64,000 bases of DNA from Lycorma delicatula (Eukaryota; Arthropoda; Insecta; Hemiptera; Fulgoridae): contig NC_134456.1 of assembly GCF_047948215.1 (NCBI RefSeq), positions 68,908,029-68,972,028 on the forward strand. The letters run 5' to 3'. The notes under the pieces are model-generated. The model searched no databases, had not been told where the DNA came from, and saw only the letters and a list, made by a program, of their open reading frames with translations. This document shows, one piece after another, positions 35,850-49,397 of the stretch. Every line of letters starts with the position of its first letter. Position 1 is the first letter of the stretch. The translations under genes were made by a program, and so were the position numbers.

Positions 35850-36195
35850 ATTGGCGGGGTGTATTTCGTACCTGCTATTATAACAGAAGCAATAGTAGTC
35901 GGTAAAGCACGGACTGCGGTCAAAGTTTTGTTATTTATGGCTCCGTGCAAACACATTTTAATACCGTTCGGGAGGGACCGAAAACGTGCATCGGCTACTT
36001 AGGAAATAGGAAACTGTAAGCAATTTATACGAGATGGGCTAATCGTGGACGGATACTAAAGCAAACAGCAATTCTCGTTTTGTGATTTTATTATTGTTTG
36101 AGTCCGACAGGGGGCACGCCCCACGGGAAATCCGGAGGGAGCAAGTCAAAGCAAAGGCCTTCCCTTTAACGTGACGCTGTTTTCTTCCCTCGCCC
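35850..36195. other. GC-rich island, candidate regulatory element
   Basis: Balanced sequence contains TTTATGG (35934-35940), matching the core preferred by posterior Hox/Cdx-type homeodomains, and GCAAACA (35947-35953), a forkhead-type core. A GGGGGCACGCCCC-like GC-rich inverted motif lies at about 36110-36122. No open frame is seen. The interpretation as an enhancer is inference. Confidence 0.35.
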
Positions 36196-37137
36196 TTTTT
36201 ATTGTTGCTTATGTACAAAAGACTTTAAGAAAATAAGCTTCTGTAGACTTCTTATCAACTATTAACCTAAAGCCCGCAGTAATCTGACTTAAGAATCCCT
36301 TACGTTTTTCTCTATTAAGACTGTAATTTACTTCGTAATGAAAATAAAGAAAAAGCACAACTATTGTTAAAAACAACAATAAACAACAAATTTTAAACCT
36401 TTGTTTTCAGATTACTTAGTGGCTCCAAATAATTTACTTCTTTACTTGTTCTTTGCTGAATTTAGTAGTGTGTAGTACTGAAGTGTGTGTATAAATGCGG
36501 TGTGAGTTTAAAGATACAGAAAGGATTTCCGCATGATATTAACCAAACGGAATTTCTAATAATTAGTTTTTTCATTTTATCAGGTAAATTATTTAACGAT
36601 CACTACTAAATACAGTTACAACAAAAGTTATCAAATGATTATTATTAATATCATCTGAATTTGAATTGTATGATTTTTACTCATAAAAAATTCTCTTAAC
36701 TAGACATGAAAAAAAAATTATTTAAAAAAAGAATATATATATTAAACGTGATAAAAACAATAATTACTCGTAATTGTGTTTAGAATGGAATGTTATTTGA
36801 TTATTTACTTCAATATATAACCAATTTATAAATAATTTTATTATTCGTTTCTCCACCCAAAAATTACATGAAGTGATGATCCTCGCCTTAAAATCGCTAT
36901 TAAGATTTTATTAAGTCGCTATATTAAGTCTTCACCTTAAAAATAAATAAAAGTAGAAAAGAAATCTCATAACTTCTTAAAACTTAACTCAATCTGATTG
37001 AATACAGAATCGGAATATCTTAATTTAACCACGTTTGAATACATTTTAAAAATTGTCTAGTTTGTTTAATGGTATTGAATAGTAAATATATTGTATTTTT
37101 TTACGCTGTTGTTGTAAACTGTGATCTTTATTAAATA
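36196..37137. other. AT-rich DNA, no gene recognised
   Basis: No supported feature. Confidence 0.5.
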
Positions 37138-38184
<1,047 letters not shown>

Positions 38185-38560
38185 GTTCTACGCGTAACCA
38201 TCTGTTCCAGTTCCCAGAGCCCCTTCTTGTGAATTCCGTCTTCTAAGTGCGACAGCATGTAAGGACACGCACCAACAGAGTGAAGCTGTAGATTTTGCGC
38301 TAAGATTAGAGGGAAGGGAAGAAGCAGAGCGTAGCGCGATTCGACCCCCGTAACACGCCGGGCTGAACTCATTTGTTAAGGGGCTGGGGGTCGCTGAGAA
38401 TCCTCTTAGGGAAACTTACATCAACCTGTAACTCGATGAGATTGTTTCCCAAAATGGGAATTTCCACTTGCACGGTTCCTTGTTCGCCGCAGTCGTAAAG
38501 CAAATGAGACAAAACATCGAGATATGGTCGGGCTCTCTTTTCGCTAATCGCATTAATTTT
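38185..38560. other. GC-rich island with a kappaB-type site
   Basis: About 370 bp of balanced to GC-rich sequence. GGGAATTTCC at 38456-38465 is a full consensus for Rel/NF-kappaB proteins (Dorsal/Dif/Relish in insects). Short ORFs on each strand (77 codons minus at 38139-38372; 67 minus and 73 plus around 38416-38689) overlap and show no known domain. A regulatory element is the simplest reading; an exon of an unknown gene cannot be excluded. Confidence 0.35.
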
Positions 38561-40799
38561 CTTCCTTCCTTGATGCTGCTAATGTCTACTCCTTTACTCA
38601 TTACCGTCACAAGTATCAACTTTATTTATTTTCTTACTCTTCTTGTTATTACTTATATTGTTTTCTTGGAAAATTATTCACTGAAGTAACAAATGAAATC
38701 TTATTGTAACATCATTTAATAATTTCTCCTGTTTTCACCAATTATTTTTGCAGTTCTCATTGTTAATAAGGGGTTTTTCTTTTTTGTAAATATGAAAGAA
38801 CAAAAGATTTGTATAATAATTACATATAATTTTTACTTTTGTATTTTAGATTAAATTTTTAGATATCATTAAATTTAATTAAATAAAATTATTTAATATT
38901 CAACCAAAAAAGTGAAATATTACGAGTAGCCTAAATACAGAATACATTCAATGAAAGGAATCGATCTCAAATTAAATTTAAAAGTTTACTAAAAATATAA
39001 TGGAATTATTTAGAAACATTGAAAATTAAATGTATGAATCTTTTAATCCTGAAAGCTGTTTGTAGTTTGAAAACATTTCTTAATTTTATGGTATTTCTGG
39101 ATAACAAATTTTGGTTAACTAAAATTATATTAAAAAGGTATCACTTTCATAAAATTCATTATTATAAAGTTTCTAGAAATTCATAAATTAAAAAAATTAG
39201 ACACCTATATTAAGAATCGCTGGAAGTATTTTCAAGTTTATTTCCATTTCATTATTATTAATTAATAAATTAAAATTATTTTAATATTGTTTCATAAATT
39301 TTTAAATTAATAAAAAATAACTAATAATCTAATTCAAAAATAAACTCCCCTAATTAATATTAGAATGGGTAAACTGGTAATTTGTCCTTAAGGTTCAAGA
39401 AAATATAAAATATTAATAAAACAAAATTAAAAAAAAAAAAACTATATACGCAGGTGAGCATAAATGTTAACGTTAAAAGCATGGCTGAAAAGAACACAAT
39501 TACACAATAATGGAGAGTAGACAGTAAAACCTCTTAGAATTAGAATTTAGTTACACATTTTTTTAATTGATTTTAAGCCGATAACATGTAAAGTATATAA
39601 ATTTAGAGTATATACTGATGACGTCATTCGTAATGTTTTTTTTTTTAATTATAACCTTCAAATGAATTCTAGTCATGATTAAAGATCGGCGGCTCCTTTT
39701 TAATAGCAGATTCAACCATCAAACTGTTGCCAGTTTGATGGTTAAAATAAAATTAAGTTACCATAATTTATGACGTAGGATATTTATTTTGCACCATCAA
39801 AGTTTATTTACTGATTTTAAGTAAAAACAAAAATAACATTAAAAGTATTACTAAATACTTTTACGTAATCAAAAATTTCCTTCTTGTAACTACTTTAAGC
39901 TGTTTTTATGAACTGTAATTTTGCATATAATAGAAAACTACTGCATTTAAAATTAAAATTTGAATCCAAATTTTTTTTATCTTTATCGTATCTACTTCTC
40001 TTATAATGTTTTATTTACTTCCATTAAGGATCTTACTGATCACTCGCCTTATTTTTTTTTTTTTGTCAAAGGTTGTAGTGAATAAATCTAGTACCCACTT
40101 TTTTAGTCCTTAAGATAAGAAATCCTTTCCTTTTTAGAATACCTTCCTCTTTTTCGCATTTATTTCATTTAAACTTGACTGTACTTTATTGTATTTGTCA
40201 TTCCTTATTATATAACACGACTGAAGCATCTACCTTTTTTACTCGTTGTACTTTACTGTTAGGTTCTTTCTAAAAATACAAAATCGGACTTTGTCGCATT
40301 TTTGAACAAAAGTGAAAAGATAATAAATTAAAATAACAAAATCTTTGTCGCTTAGCGTTCAGAATGCTAAAATTTAAATCAGACGTTTTCATTTTAAATT
40401 ATACACTACGAGATTGTCATCTCTTCCAGTATTCTCGTAACCTGAGATTACGTTATTATATGACATACTAAAAGATCTATCAAGAAACAAATATTTTATC
40501 TTTAAAGAAAGGTAAAAGTAAAATTTTATCTGCTTAGTTTTTGCGATATAATTTTTTAGTGTATGATTCAGAAAACTGAACGACTTAGACTGAACGATTC
40601 AGAAACTTATAAACGTTATTTATATTGGTTTTTATTATTTCCTCCTCGGTTAAGGTTAATACTGAATCTGGAAGTGATGAAATATACCGTGTATCTACAT
40701 GTATATTCTTACTGCATCATAACTAACTTTACGGCCTACTGAAATTTGAGAATACCAGTGTTTAATAAGGATGATTATCAAGCATGTGATATAATCTTA
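38561..40799. other. AT-rich DNA, no gene recognised
   Basis: Apart from the hairpin at 39714-39743 nothing is identified. Confidence 0.5.
39714..39743. repeat. Perfect hairpin, 13-bp arms, 4-nt loop
   Basis: AACCATCAAACTG and its exact complement are separated by TTGC. Confidence 0.88.
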
Positions 40800-41280
40800 T
40801 AGGGTGTGAGTCTTACTCATTTTAGCATGTGAACTTTCCACATGCTCAAACGCGTGGAAAGTTCGATTGTTTGCCAACGAGTTCGTAGCGAAACGCTGTT
40901 CATACACATTAGCAAGTTTATAACAGTTACTGCGCAAGACGTCTTAGTTGTCACTACTAACTTGTTTCACCTTTGTGTTATTTACAAGACGGAACTAGAG
41001 CGACGAGACGCTGTAATATAACTTAGTAAACATGGGGAATAAGCAAGAAGAGATGCGCCCTGGCAAACTCAACGTCTGAATGCAGTTCTGTACTGTTTCT
41101 CCGGAATATTCTAGCTCCTCCTTCCATTTTCTTTTGTCCGAATACAGTCTCTATTTATCCTCTCTCTTCCTACGCTTTCAGTTTCCTTCTACCCTCTTTT
41201 TCCGTCACTTTCTATTAAACCCACCTTACGTCTGTTACCTCTCATTTTGTCACATACAGATATTAGATCCTTAAATATGA
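40800..41280. other. Mixed island with an 11-bp inverted repeat and pyrimidine tract
   Basis: GAACTTTCCAC (40831-40841) and GTGGAAAGTTC (40854-40864) are exact inverted copies with a 12-nt spacer. Balanced sequence follows to about 41070, and then a C/T-rich run to 41240 whose 64-codon plus-strand ORF is only a product of that bias. Confidence 0.35.
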
Positions 41281-41809
41281 TGAGTGTTACAGTAGAAATT
41301 TCTCTTAGACAGCTAATATAATAGGTATGTAGCAAAATATTAGATTACCTTAAATTATTCCTAAGTAACATGATATAGTCTCATGAATACATTTACGATG
41401 AAAAATTGATGTAATTTAGTTTCTTTATTTATATTGAATTTATGTCGGAAAAGTTATTGATATTTCAGAAATAAATTTAGCTTTTAATAGATTTGTTCTA
41501 ACCGAAATTAGTAAGAATATTTAATTTACTTTTTACTAGTAATTGATAATACTTTTTCTTGCATTAAAGATAAGTAGATCAATAACTATCCGATTTAATT
41601 TATTTTCGAGTAATATCGTTATTAGAAATTCCCTCTGGAGAGAAAATATCTTCTTGTAGTTGATCATATTGAAAATTATATGAAACAGATATAAAACCTT
41701 TTTAAAAACCATTACGTTAAATTTAAAGGTTTGAGATTATCGGTTGATATATACAGATTTGAAAACATGAATTGTTAAACGTTACGGTTCTAGGAAAAAT
41801 ATGATAATT

Positions 41810-42080
41810 CCAGCTGAATGGACTGTGGTCGGTGTTATGGAAGAAATGTTTGAGACAGTAAGGATGGTAAAACAAAGCCCTGTTGGCTGCCATTAAGGAA
41901 GTGAAGTTTCTAAGGAAGTCTGCTCAATCATCCAGCCAGGCGTTAACTGAGTTACAGCACAAATCTCACACCCTAGCTCACATCACGTCTCTTTAATGAA
42001 ATGCAAATTCTAAACTAAATATACCTTCCTGCCAACTCTCCTCTTGCCCTCCCACGACAACCCCAACAACTCGTTACAAC
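41810..42080. other. GC-richer island with a POU octamer
   Basis: Balanced sequence without an open frame. ATGCAAAT at 42001-42008 is the exact octamer recognised by POU-domain factors. The right end is C-rich. Confidence 0.3.
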
Positions 42081-44839
42081 TTACTGTTGTTCTTCTATAA
42101 CCTATAAATTATCTAATTTTCTTTGCATAAATAAGTACCCGTTATATCGCTAATTTAAATAAGTTTTATCAGAGTTACTGTTAAAAGGAACCGCTGTTGA
42201 TTTTGTTTCGTACCAAAATACCTTTTCTCTATATGATGGTTTTATTCTATTTCATTAAAAAGAAGGAAGGTTCACAGACTTGTTACCCATTCAATCATAC
42301 AGAAATTTCCAAAGTTTATAAGGACATCATTTGTTGCATTATTATGAGATTTTTTTTTAGGTAACTACAATCAAAAGCAAAGCTAGAGAATGAAGTGCAG
42401 TTGACTTTATTACGTAAATTGGTTAGAGAAATAAATAAAATTTATCATAAAATAAAGCGGTAATTTATCACGCGGTTTTTGATGGCGGGATTCTCTACGA
42501 AAAATTAGTACACCGGTTTCCACGAGTATTATAAAAAATATATATTGTATTTATCCAGTTTATATAATTCTTGACATTTGAAGGATCATATTATTTTATT
42601 TTTTATTGCTAAAGTTTGCCAGACGTTGTGATGCAGGCGAGTAAACTAAACGTATAAATAAATAATCTAAATATTGCTGATAAACACGTTACCATTAACG
42701 TTGTATACGTTAGTTCTATTTTTGAGCTGCAGTTCTGATTTTAAATATTTTTATTTATAAAGTTCGGTTCTTTATTACATGTGCGTTTGTATCACGCATT
42801 ACCTTCCTTTTACATTGCATTAACAGATGCGTATACATCAAACAATGCAAATCATTTGTATTCAATTAATCGTAATGATGCATGTCGATAATCAACCTGT
42901 ACCATATCTGATAACAATAAAAGGATAAGCATACGTGATTCAGGTACAAAACCATAAATAGGATAAAACATTCGTTTATTAAACATACTTTTACTTTAGG
43001 TCTACAAAAAGCTCTACGTACCTTTTAAAAAACAATAACCTGTTAAAACTGTATACTTATTAAAATTAATTTTATTGTTTAAAAGACTAACAATTATTCA
43101 TATAAACAACAAATAATGTTTAAAACCAGTTTAAAAATAAAATGAGGGTTTCCTTTTTTCCAATCTGTTTCAGTTGCTTTTATAACATCTTTTTAAAGAT
43201 AGCTCTAAAGATATTCTCTTTTAACTTATCTAGATTAAATGATTATTTTCCTTTTTATTATGAAACATATTTTTCCTTTTTAATTTAGCTTGTTTAATAA
43301 CTGTTTTTTCGTTTTTTTTGTCTACTGTCACATTAATGTACGCGAATTAAATTGCTTTAGTGTACAAAACAAAGGTTACTGTATGTTTTATTAACGATGA
43401 CCCAAGAGTCGAAATGCAGAAAGGAAAATTTATTTATTCACATTCTGCATTCGATATTATTAATAAAAATGTATCTTATATACTCGTACTACGAGTATAA
43501 AAGCTGTATATAATTTTTGCTTAAAAATAATCATTTAATACTTACTTATTTAATCTAGAGAACATATTTTTCATCGAAATATAGGTTTCTAATTACTGTA
43601 AAAAAAGTAGGAGGTTATAAAGTTCTTTTTTTCTTTATCTTTTATTCAAGCTCTTTACCAAATTGACCGATTTCTACGATTTTCTTTATATTTTGTAGAA
43701 AACGTTCCCCTCAAGATTATATTGTTAGTTATTTCTAATTAATTTATTTGCTCGAAAAGTTTTGTCTAAGGTTTGAAGATTTTTTTTTCTTTAACTTCAT
43801 TTCATTTCATACTTGGAATGTTTGGATTGTTAATAACGTAATAACACATAGTTCGATGTTATTTTGGTATTAAAGTATTTTTGAAAAAAGATTTAATAAG
43901 TCCGTGTACGTTAGGGTAAATAAATAATATGTATTACCATTATCCCAAAGAAACTTATTTCACTCTCATAAAGTACCTTTATATCGCCTTTTTCTGTATC
44001 CCTTTTCTTTTATTTACGAAGACGAAGATTTTTTGATTGCCATTTATTCGCTTTGTCTGCGTTTTTGTAATACTACTCTGGATAAGTAAAAAATTTATAA
44101 AAATTATATTAGTTTAAAATTACGTCATAATAACAACACAAAAAAGGGAAATTCTTTTTTTAATTCTTACAGTTCTATTGAATTGGTATCAAATGACCAC
44201 TTAGTAGTGATACTTGAGTTTAATAATTATACATTCAGTACTACTACACCAGTTTAATAGATTTTCGAAGTTAACTAGTTGAATTAGAAGGAAAAAAATT
44301 AACTTTAAATAAAAAAAAAAGAAAATAGAATCTAGGCCTATTACAGAAGTGTAAATCGAATTCGGGCGCATAATATTTTATTTCAATTCAGATACGTATA
44401 TTATGGTCAACTGATAGTGAATTAGTCTTAATTTACATTTCCCTAATTAAAATGTTGTAGCTTCATTTCTATTAATTTCCTGTCCCGGATATTGCACATC
44501 TATACCGTAATAGATCAAGAAGGGGCTAATAGTCACGCTATCTTATCCATGTGAATATACTGTAATTATCACTATATATTTCATTCTAATAAACAAAATT
44601 CAAAATTTATTTTTTTTGCGTTTTTTTTTTAAATCTTATTCCTGTTACTTTGATTCTGTGATACTTCTGTAGATTTCATCTCTTTTTATTAGTCAAAGGT
44701 GTATAGTCGAAACTGGACGTTTCGGGCTTAAGATTTTCATTTTGTTTACTTAGTTTAATTATTTAATCACTAACACGCATTAAAATGGAGTTTTACTCGT
44801 ACATTCCTGTTTTTACAGCAGTAACAGGCTGACGCCAAA
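42081..44839. other. AT-rich DNA, no gene recognised
   Basis: No supported feature. Confidence 0.5.
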
Positions 44840-44945
44840 CAACATTTGTTATTGATAATGAATTTTGTAGCGTATGAATAATGCCATGTCTGAGAGGGGC
44901 TCGAACCCAGGATTTCCGGATCAATGGCAGAGATGATTTAAATCT
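44840..44945 (-). mobile_element. tRNA-derived SINE family 2, decayed copy
   Basis: Read on the minus strand, the B-box region CCTGGGTTCGAGCCC (complement of 44898-44912) is followed by TCAGACATGGCATTATTCA and CGCTACAAAATTCATTATCA. This matches the copy at 47016 (GGTTCGAGTCCCGGTCAGGC, then TGGAATTTATTTGCACG). The A-box side, about 40 nt upstream, is present but diverged. The body fades out near 44840. Confidence 0.7.
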
Positions 44946-46444
44946 CTCTGATTGAAAGTAGGAAAACCGATCTGCCGATCTGCTACGGACAGATCAGCAA
45001 TTCTTAGACATATAAAATAAAAAAGATAGAAAATGTTATTTTTTCATATTTATTGCATCGCTTAAAATTTATTGAATTTAATAACATTTAATCGTAAGAT
45101 GTAACACAAAATACTTTTTTTTTGTTCTTACAAGATATGTTCTTACTAGAAAAAACAATTTTTTTTTTAAGCAATGAAGCGATTTTTTTTATCGTTATTT
45201 CTTCTGTTTAATTCGTTTTAATGTTAATTTCATTATTTTTTAAAGTATAATTTATTTATTTGGCGGGAAGTTAATGTTTAATGTCAATAATATTTAATAT
45301 AACGGCTTAAATTAATTATAAAGGTAATCTAATGTCGGTAATTCAAAAAGTTAAATTGCTTTCTTAAAAAGAGAACAAAAACTACTTCGATCTTATTTTT
45401 ACTCTGCTTTTTTGTGCCCCATCATTCTCAATCACTCTTTCTTTGGATGACGTCTATATCTTATATCTTTAAGGTGGTTAAGGCAGCTTTGTTCGCGCCT
45501 CTGTAAACCCCTCCAGACTTTTCCCCTCGGTTATCTTCTGCATTAGCCTTAATTGCATAACCGTTAACTACGTTAAGCTATAAAAAATTCCTTTTGTCTC
45601 TTTCCTTCCACATTATCCTCTTTCTTTGTAAGTTCTGTGTGTGTATAGGCGTTTTAAGAGTATAGTTTTATGTTTTGTAATAAGCAGTGATATAAACATA
45701 TAAGTGAAGTTAATAAAATAAATACTTCAAATTATATTTTTTCAAAACTTATGCAGTATTTGTCCGATATCTTTTCTGCATGATAATCTTCCTTTGTAAT
45801 TATACAAGTGAATGATAAATTTCAACTAAATTATGTGCCCCACCTTATTTATTCCTGAAAAATTTCCTTTCTGTCGCATTTCATTGCTTTTGTTCTATAT
45901 TTATTCATATTTAAATAGATTTTCTCCCAATCAACCAATCGGCGAATTCATACCGTTCCTATATATTATTTTTTTTATTTAAGAATAGAAAAGAAATCAT
46001 TAGTAAATTTTAATGCCTTTATTTTCTCATTATATAATTACTCCAAAAATTCCTTCATAACCTGTACTTTACTTTTATATACGTAACTTTAAAACCAATA
46101 GAGAGAGAGCTCTATCTTTTTTTTAATTTAGCTTGACTTTCTTAGTTTTCTATTCTTAGATTTGTTAATTAGCTCAAATTTTCTTTAAAAGTTTTTGACA
46201 TTTTGTGCATCAATCCTTTAAATTAAAAATACCTTTTCCATATCTACAAATACCACGAAGACGGAAGATGACTTCCTTACTCAGCCTGCCATGACGATTA
46301 ATCTAAGGGCAAAAATAGTCTCTCTTGGATCCACACTGTTTATCAAACCAAACTTATGTTCATATCTTATAGTACACGTTCTGTTCACTTGAAAACTATT
46401 CTGAGAATTTTATCAATTCGGGAACTTGAGACAATAATACCAAT

Positions 46445-46479
<35 letters not shown>

Positions 46480-47015
46480 TTATATAAATTGGTTACGTTA
46501 TAATATAATATACAGATTATGATAAAAATGTTTGATTTAGAACTTCTCTGTGTTCATACATATTTTTCTGAAAAAAAATTGTTCTTAAATCTTGATCAGT
46601 AGCAACTACAGTTTAATTAATTAAAAAAAAAAAAAACTAATATTAATTATAGGAAATAATAAATATAAACCCTGAAGTAAGCTTAACCAGATATGGAGGT
46701 AGTAAATATATAAAGAACAAAAAAAAAACGTTAATGGAAATATTTGCATTAGTTAATTGAAGATGCAGAAATCTAAAGGATTTGTTTTGATTAGTATTTT
46801 GTAAAAAAAAACGTTTTGATATTAGTTTATTAGAAGAAAATCTTCCAACTTTTCTGATGGTAGTCATTTTAATGGGTTGGTGATTTATTAAAAATGCCCA
46901 CGGAAACAATATATTCTCGTTATGTAAGTATGAAAAGAGTTTTATTTTCCTGATTTAATAAAAGATGGATATTGTTACTTTTAGTAAATAAACTTTTCTT
47001 TTAGCAAAATTATTC
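44946..47015. other. AT-rich DNA with one (AT)n tract and a weak island
   Basis: (AT)15 lies at 46447-46476. A less AT-rich stretch at 45395-45640 contains TGACGTC (45448-45454), close to a CRE, and a pyrimidine-rich end. The 88-codon minus ORF at 46643-46909 has no recognisable content. Confidence 0.5.
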
Positions 47016-47140
47016 GATCCCCGTGGTAGAGTGGTGTAATCTGTGTCTTTTATCCTGAGGCTCTGGGTTCGAGTCCCGGTCAGGCGTGGAATTTATTTGC
47101 ACGATATAAAAGATTAATTTTCATCATCCATCGATAGCTT
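47016..47140 (+). mobile_element. tRNA-derived SINE family 2
   Basis: The head carries an A box TGGTAGAGTGG (47024-47034) and a perfect B box GGTTCGAGTCC (47066-47076) with tRNA-like spacing. It is followed by CGGTCAGGCGTGG and a non-tRNA body. The part 3' of the B box does not close a proper acceptor stem with the 5' end, and the anticodon region is not tRNA-like, so this is a SINE and not a tRNA gene. The 3' limit is uncertain. Confidence 0.78.
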
Positions 47141-47540
47141 GTTAGAAAATGCCAGCTAAAATAAATATAGAACAGTAAATTGCTGTTGGAATTTCTCTCC
47201 TCCAACTCAACTATACACATTCACCACATTTATTCATTGTTCTGAGGAACAAATTGTAAAAATTTAATTGTTTAAAGATAAGAAAATATATTCGTTTATA
47301 TAAACTCATGATTTTTAAGGTGCAAAATATCGATCTACTGGACTCATATTTATGAACTCCAAACAATGATATAATAACACACTTTTTTTATCTAAAAAAA
47401 ACTTGTACTTACTTTCTCCCTAGCCAGAGATAAAATCCATTACCGACGTGAACATACATTGTTAAAAATGAAAATATTTCGAGACTTCAAAAAAAATTTT
47501 ATGAGTAAGTTGTAATTGATGTTAGTTTTAGGTTACATGT
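47141..47540. other. AT-rich DNA, no gene recognised
   Basis: No supported feature. Confidence 0.5.
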
Positions 47541-47578
47541 GCGTTACATGACGCGTGCGCACACGCGTCATGTAACGC
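47541..47578. repeat. Perfect GC-rich hairpin, 17-bp arms, 4-nt loop
   Basis: GCGTTACATGACGCGTG at 47541-47557 is the exact complement of 47562-47578, with loop CGCA. It is unusually CpG-rich for this window. Confidence 0.93.
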
Positions 47579-47694
47579 GTAGGTAATATTGCGTGATGCT
47601 TTCAATAACAACGTGACATGTCAACTAAACAAATAGTGATAATTTGTCGTGTAGACGGTAGGTGTAATTCTTGAAGAAACGTTTTTTACTGTTG

Positions 47695-47722
47695 AAACAC
47701 TAGAATATATATTCTAGTGTTT
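47695..47722. repeat. Perfect 28-bp palindrome
   Basis: Each half is 14 bp (AAACACTAGAATAT and its complement) with no spacer. Symmetry ends at 47694/47723. Confidence 0.93.
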
Positions 47723-48040
47723 TTAAAGTGTAAATTTTTATCTGAATTAAGCAAACATATCATCAAGAAGATATTACAGTTATTTCAACGCCTTAAAAGC
47801 TCACTGTAATCTGTGATATTTTACACAGTAAACTGTAAAGAATGTCGTGTAGTGCGTGTGTTACGAAATGTAACGAGATTATGTTACATTTTATTTAGCG
47901 AAAATCCCCTCTATTAGACGAGTGGACCTTTTATAACTGACACATATCTTAGTGACGTACTTAATATTATTATAAACACGGTACCAATTTTTTTTTTTAG
48001 AGTAATTTCTACGATGGATGTGTTTATCAAATTTTCAAAC

Positions 48041-48652
48041 TGCAATTTTTACGATGATTAATAGCGATTTTCTTTCGGAATTTTGCAAAATCCATAATCA
48101 GTATTTTCATTTATTAAGTTATTTATTTATTTTCATGTATTATCTGCGGATTAAAAATAAATTCGCTTTTGTTGTTCCATCTTTACTAAAAGACTGTTAC
48201 TAATACAAAATCTTTACTGAAAATTGACATTTTCTATGGTTTGTTGAATTAATGATAAAAACAATGAATTTTCTTGTATAAAAAATTAATAACTGCTTTA
48301 GTATCATTTAAACATCAGCATACGATAAATGTGTACACAAATAACATTCAGATTTAATATCAAGATCTTGAATTCAAATTTATTTGATTTGGGGAGTTGT
48401 CAAACAATGCTGAAAGAAACTGGTATACAATCAGGTTTATCAGTATACAATCAGGTTTATCACTGACTATTAGAATGATGATCTCGAGTTTTGACAGACT
48501 GAAGATAAGGATTTTTACGATGACATAATATTCTTTCAGGATTTTATAGAATCCGTAATCAGTATTTTCATTATTGAGAGTTGTTATTATTTTCTTGTGT
48601 TATCTCCTGATTAAAAAAGAGTTCGATTTTGTTGTTCCATCGTCAGCTCAGA
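48041..48652. repeat. Imperfect direct repeat, about 145-bp copies, 465-bp period
   Basis: Copy A (48041-48187) and copy B (48501-48652) share TTTTTACGATGA, ATAATCAGTATTTTCATT (GTAATC in B), a TTATTATTTTC-type block, TGTTATCTCCTGATTAAA (ATTATCTGCGGATTAAA in A) and TTTTGTTGTTCCATC in order. In the interval between them is a perfect 20-bp tandem duplication, GTATACAATCAGGTTTATCA at 48423-48442 and 48443-48462. Confidence 0.82.
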
Positions 48653-49110
48653 CAAGCTTTATTTCTAGATTCGTCGTCCTGGCCCCATTTTTAGATAGTT
48701 GAGAACTTCCGTAAGTAATAAATTCTTCTTTTTTTGTAATTATTTATACACTTAACACGTTATATAATTTTTTCTGAATTTTCTAAGTATCTATTGTGTA
48801 ATTTTTTTTATTATTCTATTCCCAACAAAAAAATAAGTTTACATTATTCGTCGATGTTTTTTATAACATGTCGATTTCGTACTTCAAACGTCTATTTTTG
48901 TGCGTTTACGTCTTGGTTACGACTAAATGTATTTTCCTTTTTTCGCGAGATTCTTCAATAAGGTTCCTTACCTATTAATCAGCGGAACCACATATTTTTA
49001 ACGATTTTTCATAAAATTTCCGGGTTCAAAACAGAACTGGTGTCTTTCATAGACAGGTGTGATGGAGTGCTGTGGAGAAGAAGTTTCCGTCGCTGACTTA
49101 TAGCTGCTCT

Positions 49111-49395
49111 CTTTTTCCTGTTTAGCCTCCGAGAATTACCGTTCAGGTATTACTTCAGAGGATGAATGAGGATATATGAGTGTAAATGTAGTGTAGTCTT
49201 GTACAGTCTCAGTTCGACCATTCCTGAGATGTGTGGTTAATTGAAACCCAATCACCAAAGAACACAGGTATCCACGATCTAGTATTCAAATCCTTGTAAA
49301 AATAGCTGGCTTTACTAGGACTTGAACGCTGGAACTCTCGACTTCCAAATCAGCTGATTTGGGAAGACGCGTTCACCACTAGACCAACCCGGTGG
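49111..49395 (-). mobile_element. tRNA-derived SINE family 1, near full length
   Basis: On the minus strand the head at the right end has TGGTCTAGTGG (complement of 49376-49386, A box) and GTTCAAGTCC (complement of 49318-49327, B box), with CAAATCAGCTGATTTGGAAG between. The body has a tail in common with the copy at 54116 (GGATGAATGAGGAT, then GTTTAG-rich). Its 3' portion, 49111-49195, is repeated nearly exactly in inverted form at 49482-49564. Confidence 0.9.
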
Positions 49396-49397
49396 CT

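Noticed and set aside
46643..46909. 88-codon minus-strand ORF
   Set aside because: Phe/Ile/Asn-rich chance frame in AT-rich DNA without motifs.
47016..47095. Functional tRNA gene
   Set aside because: A and B boxes are good, but no acceptor stem closes and the anticodon region is not tRNA-like; the 3' body continues as in the copy at 44.9 kb, so it is a SINE.
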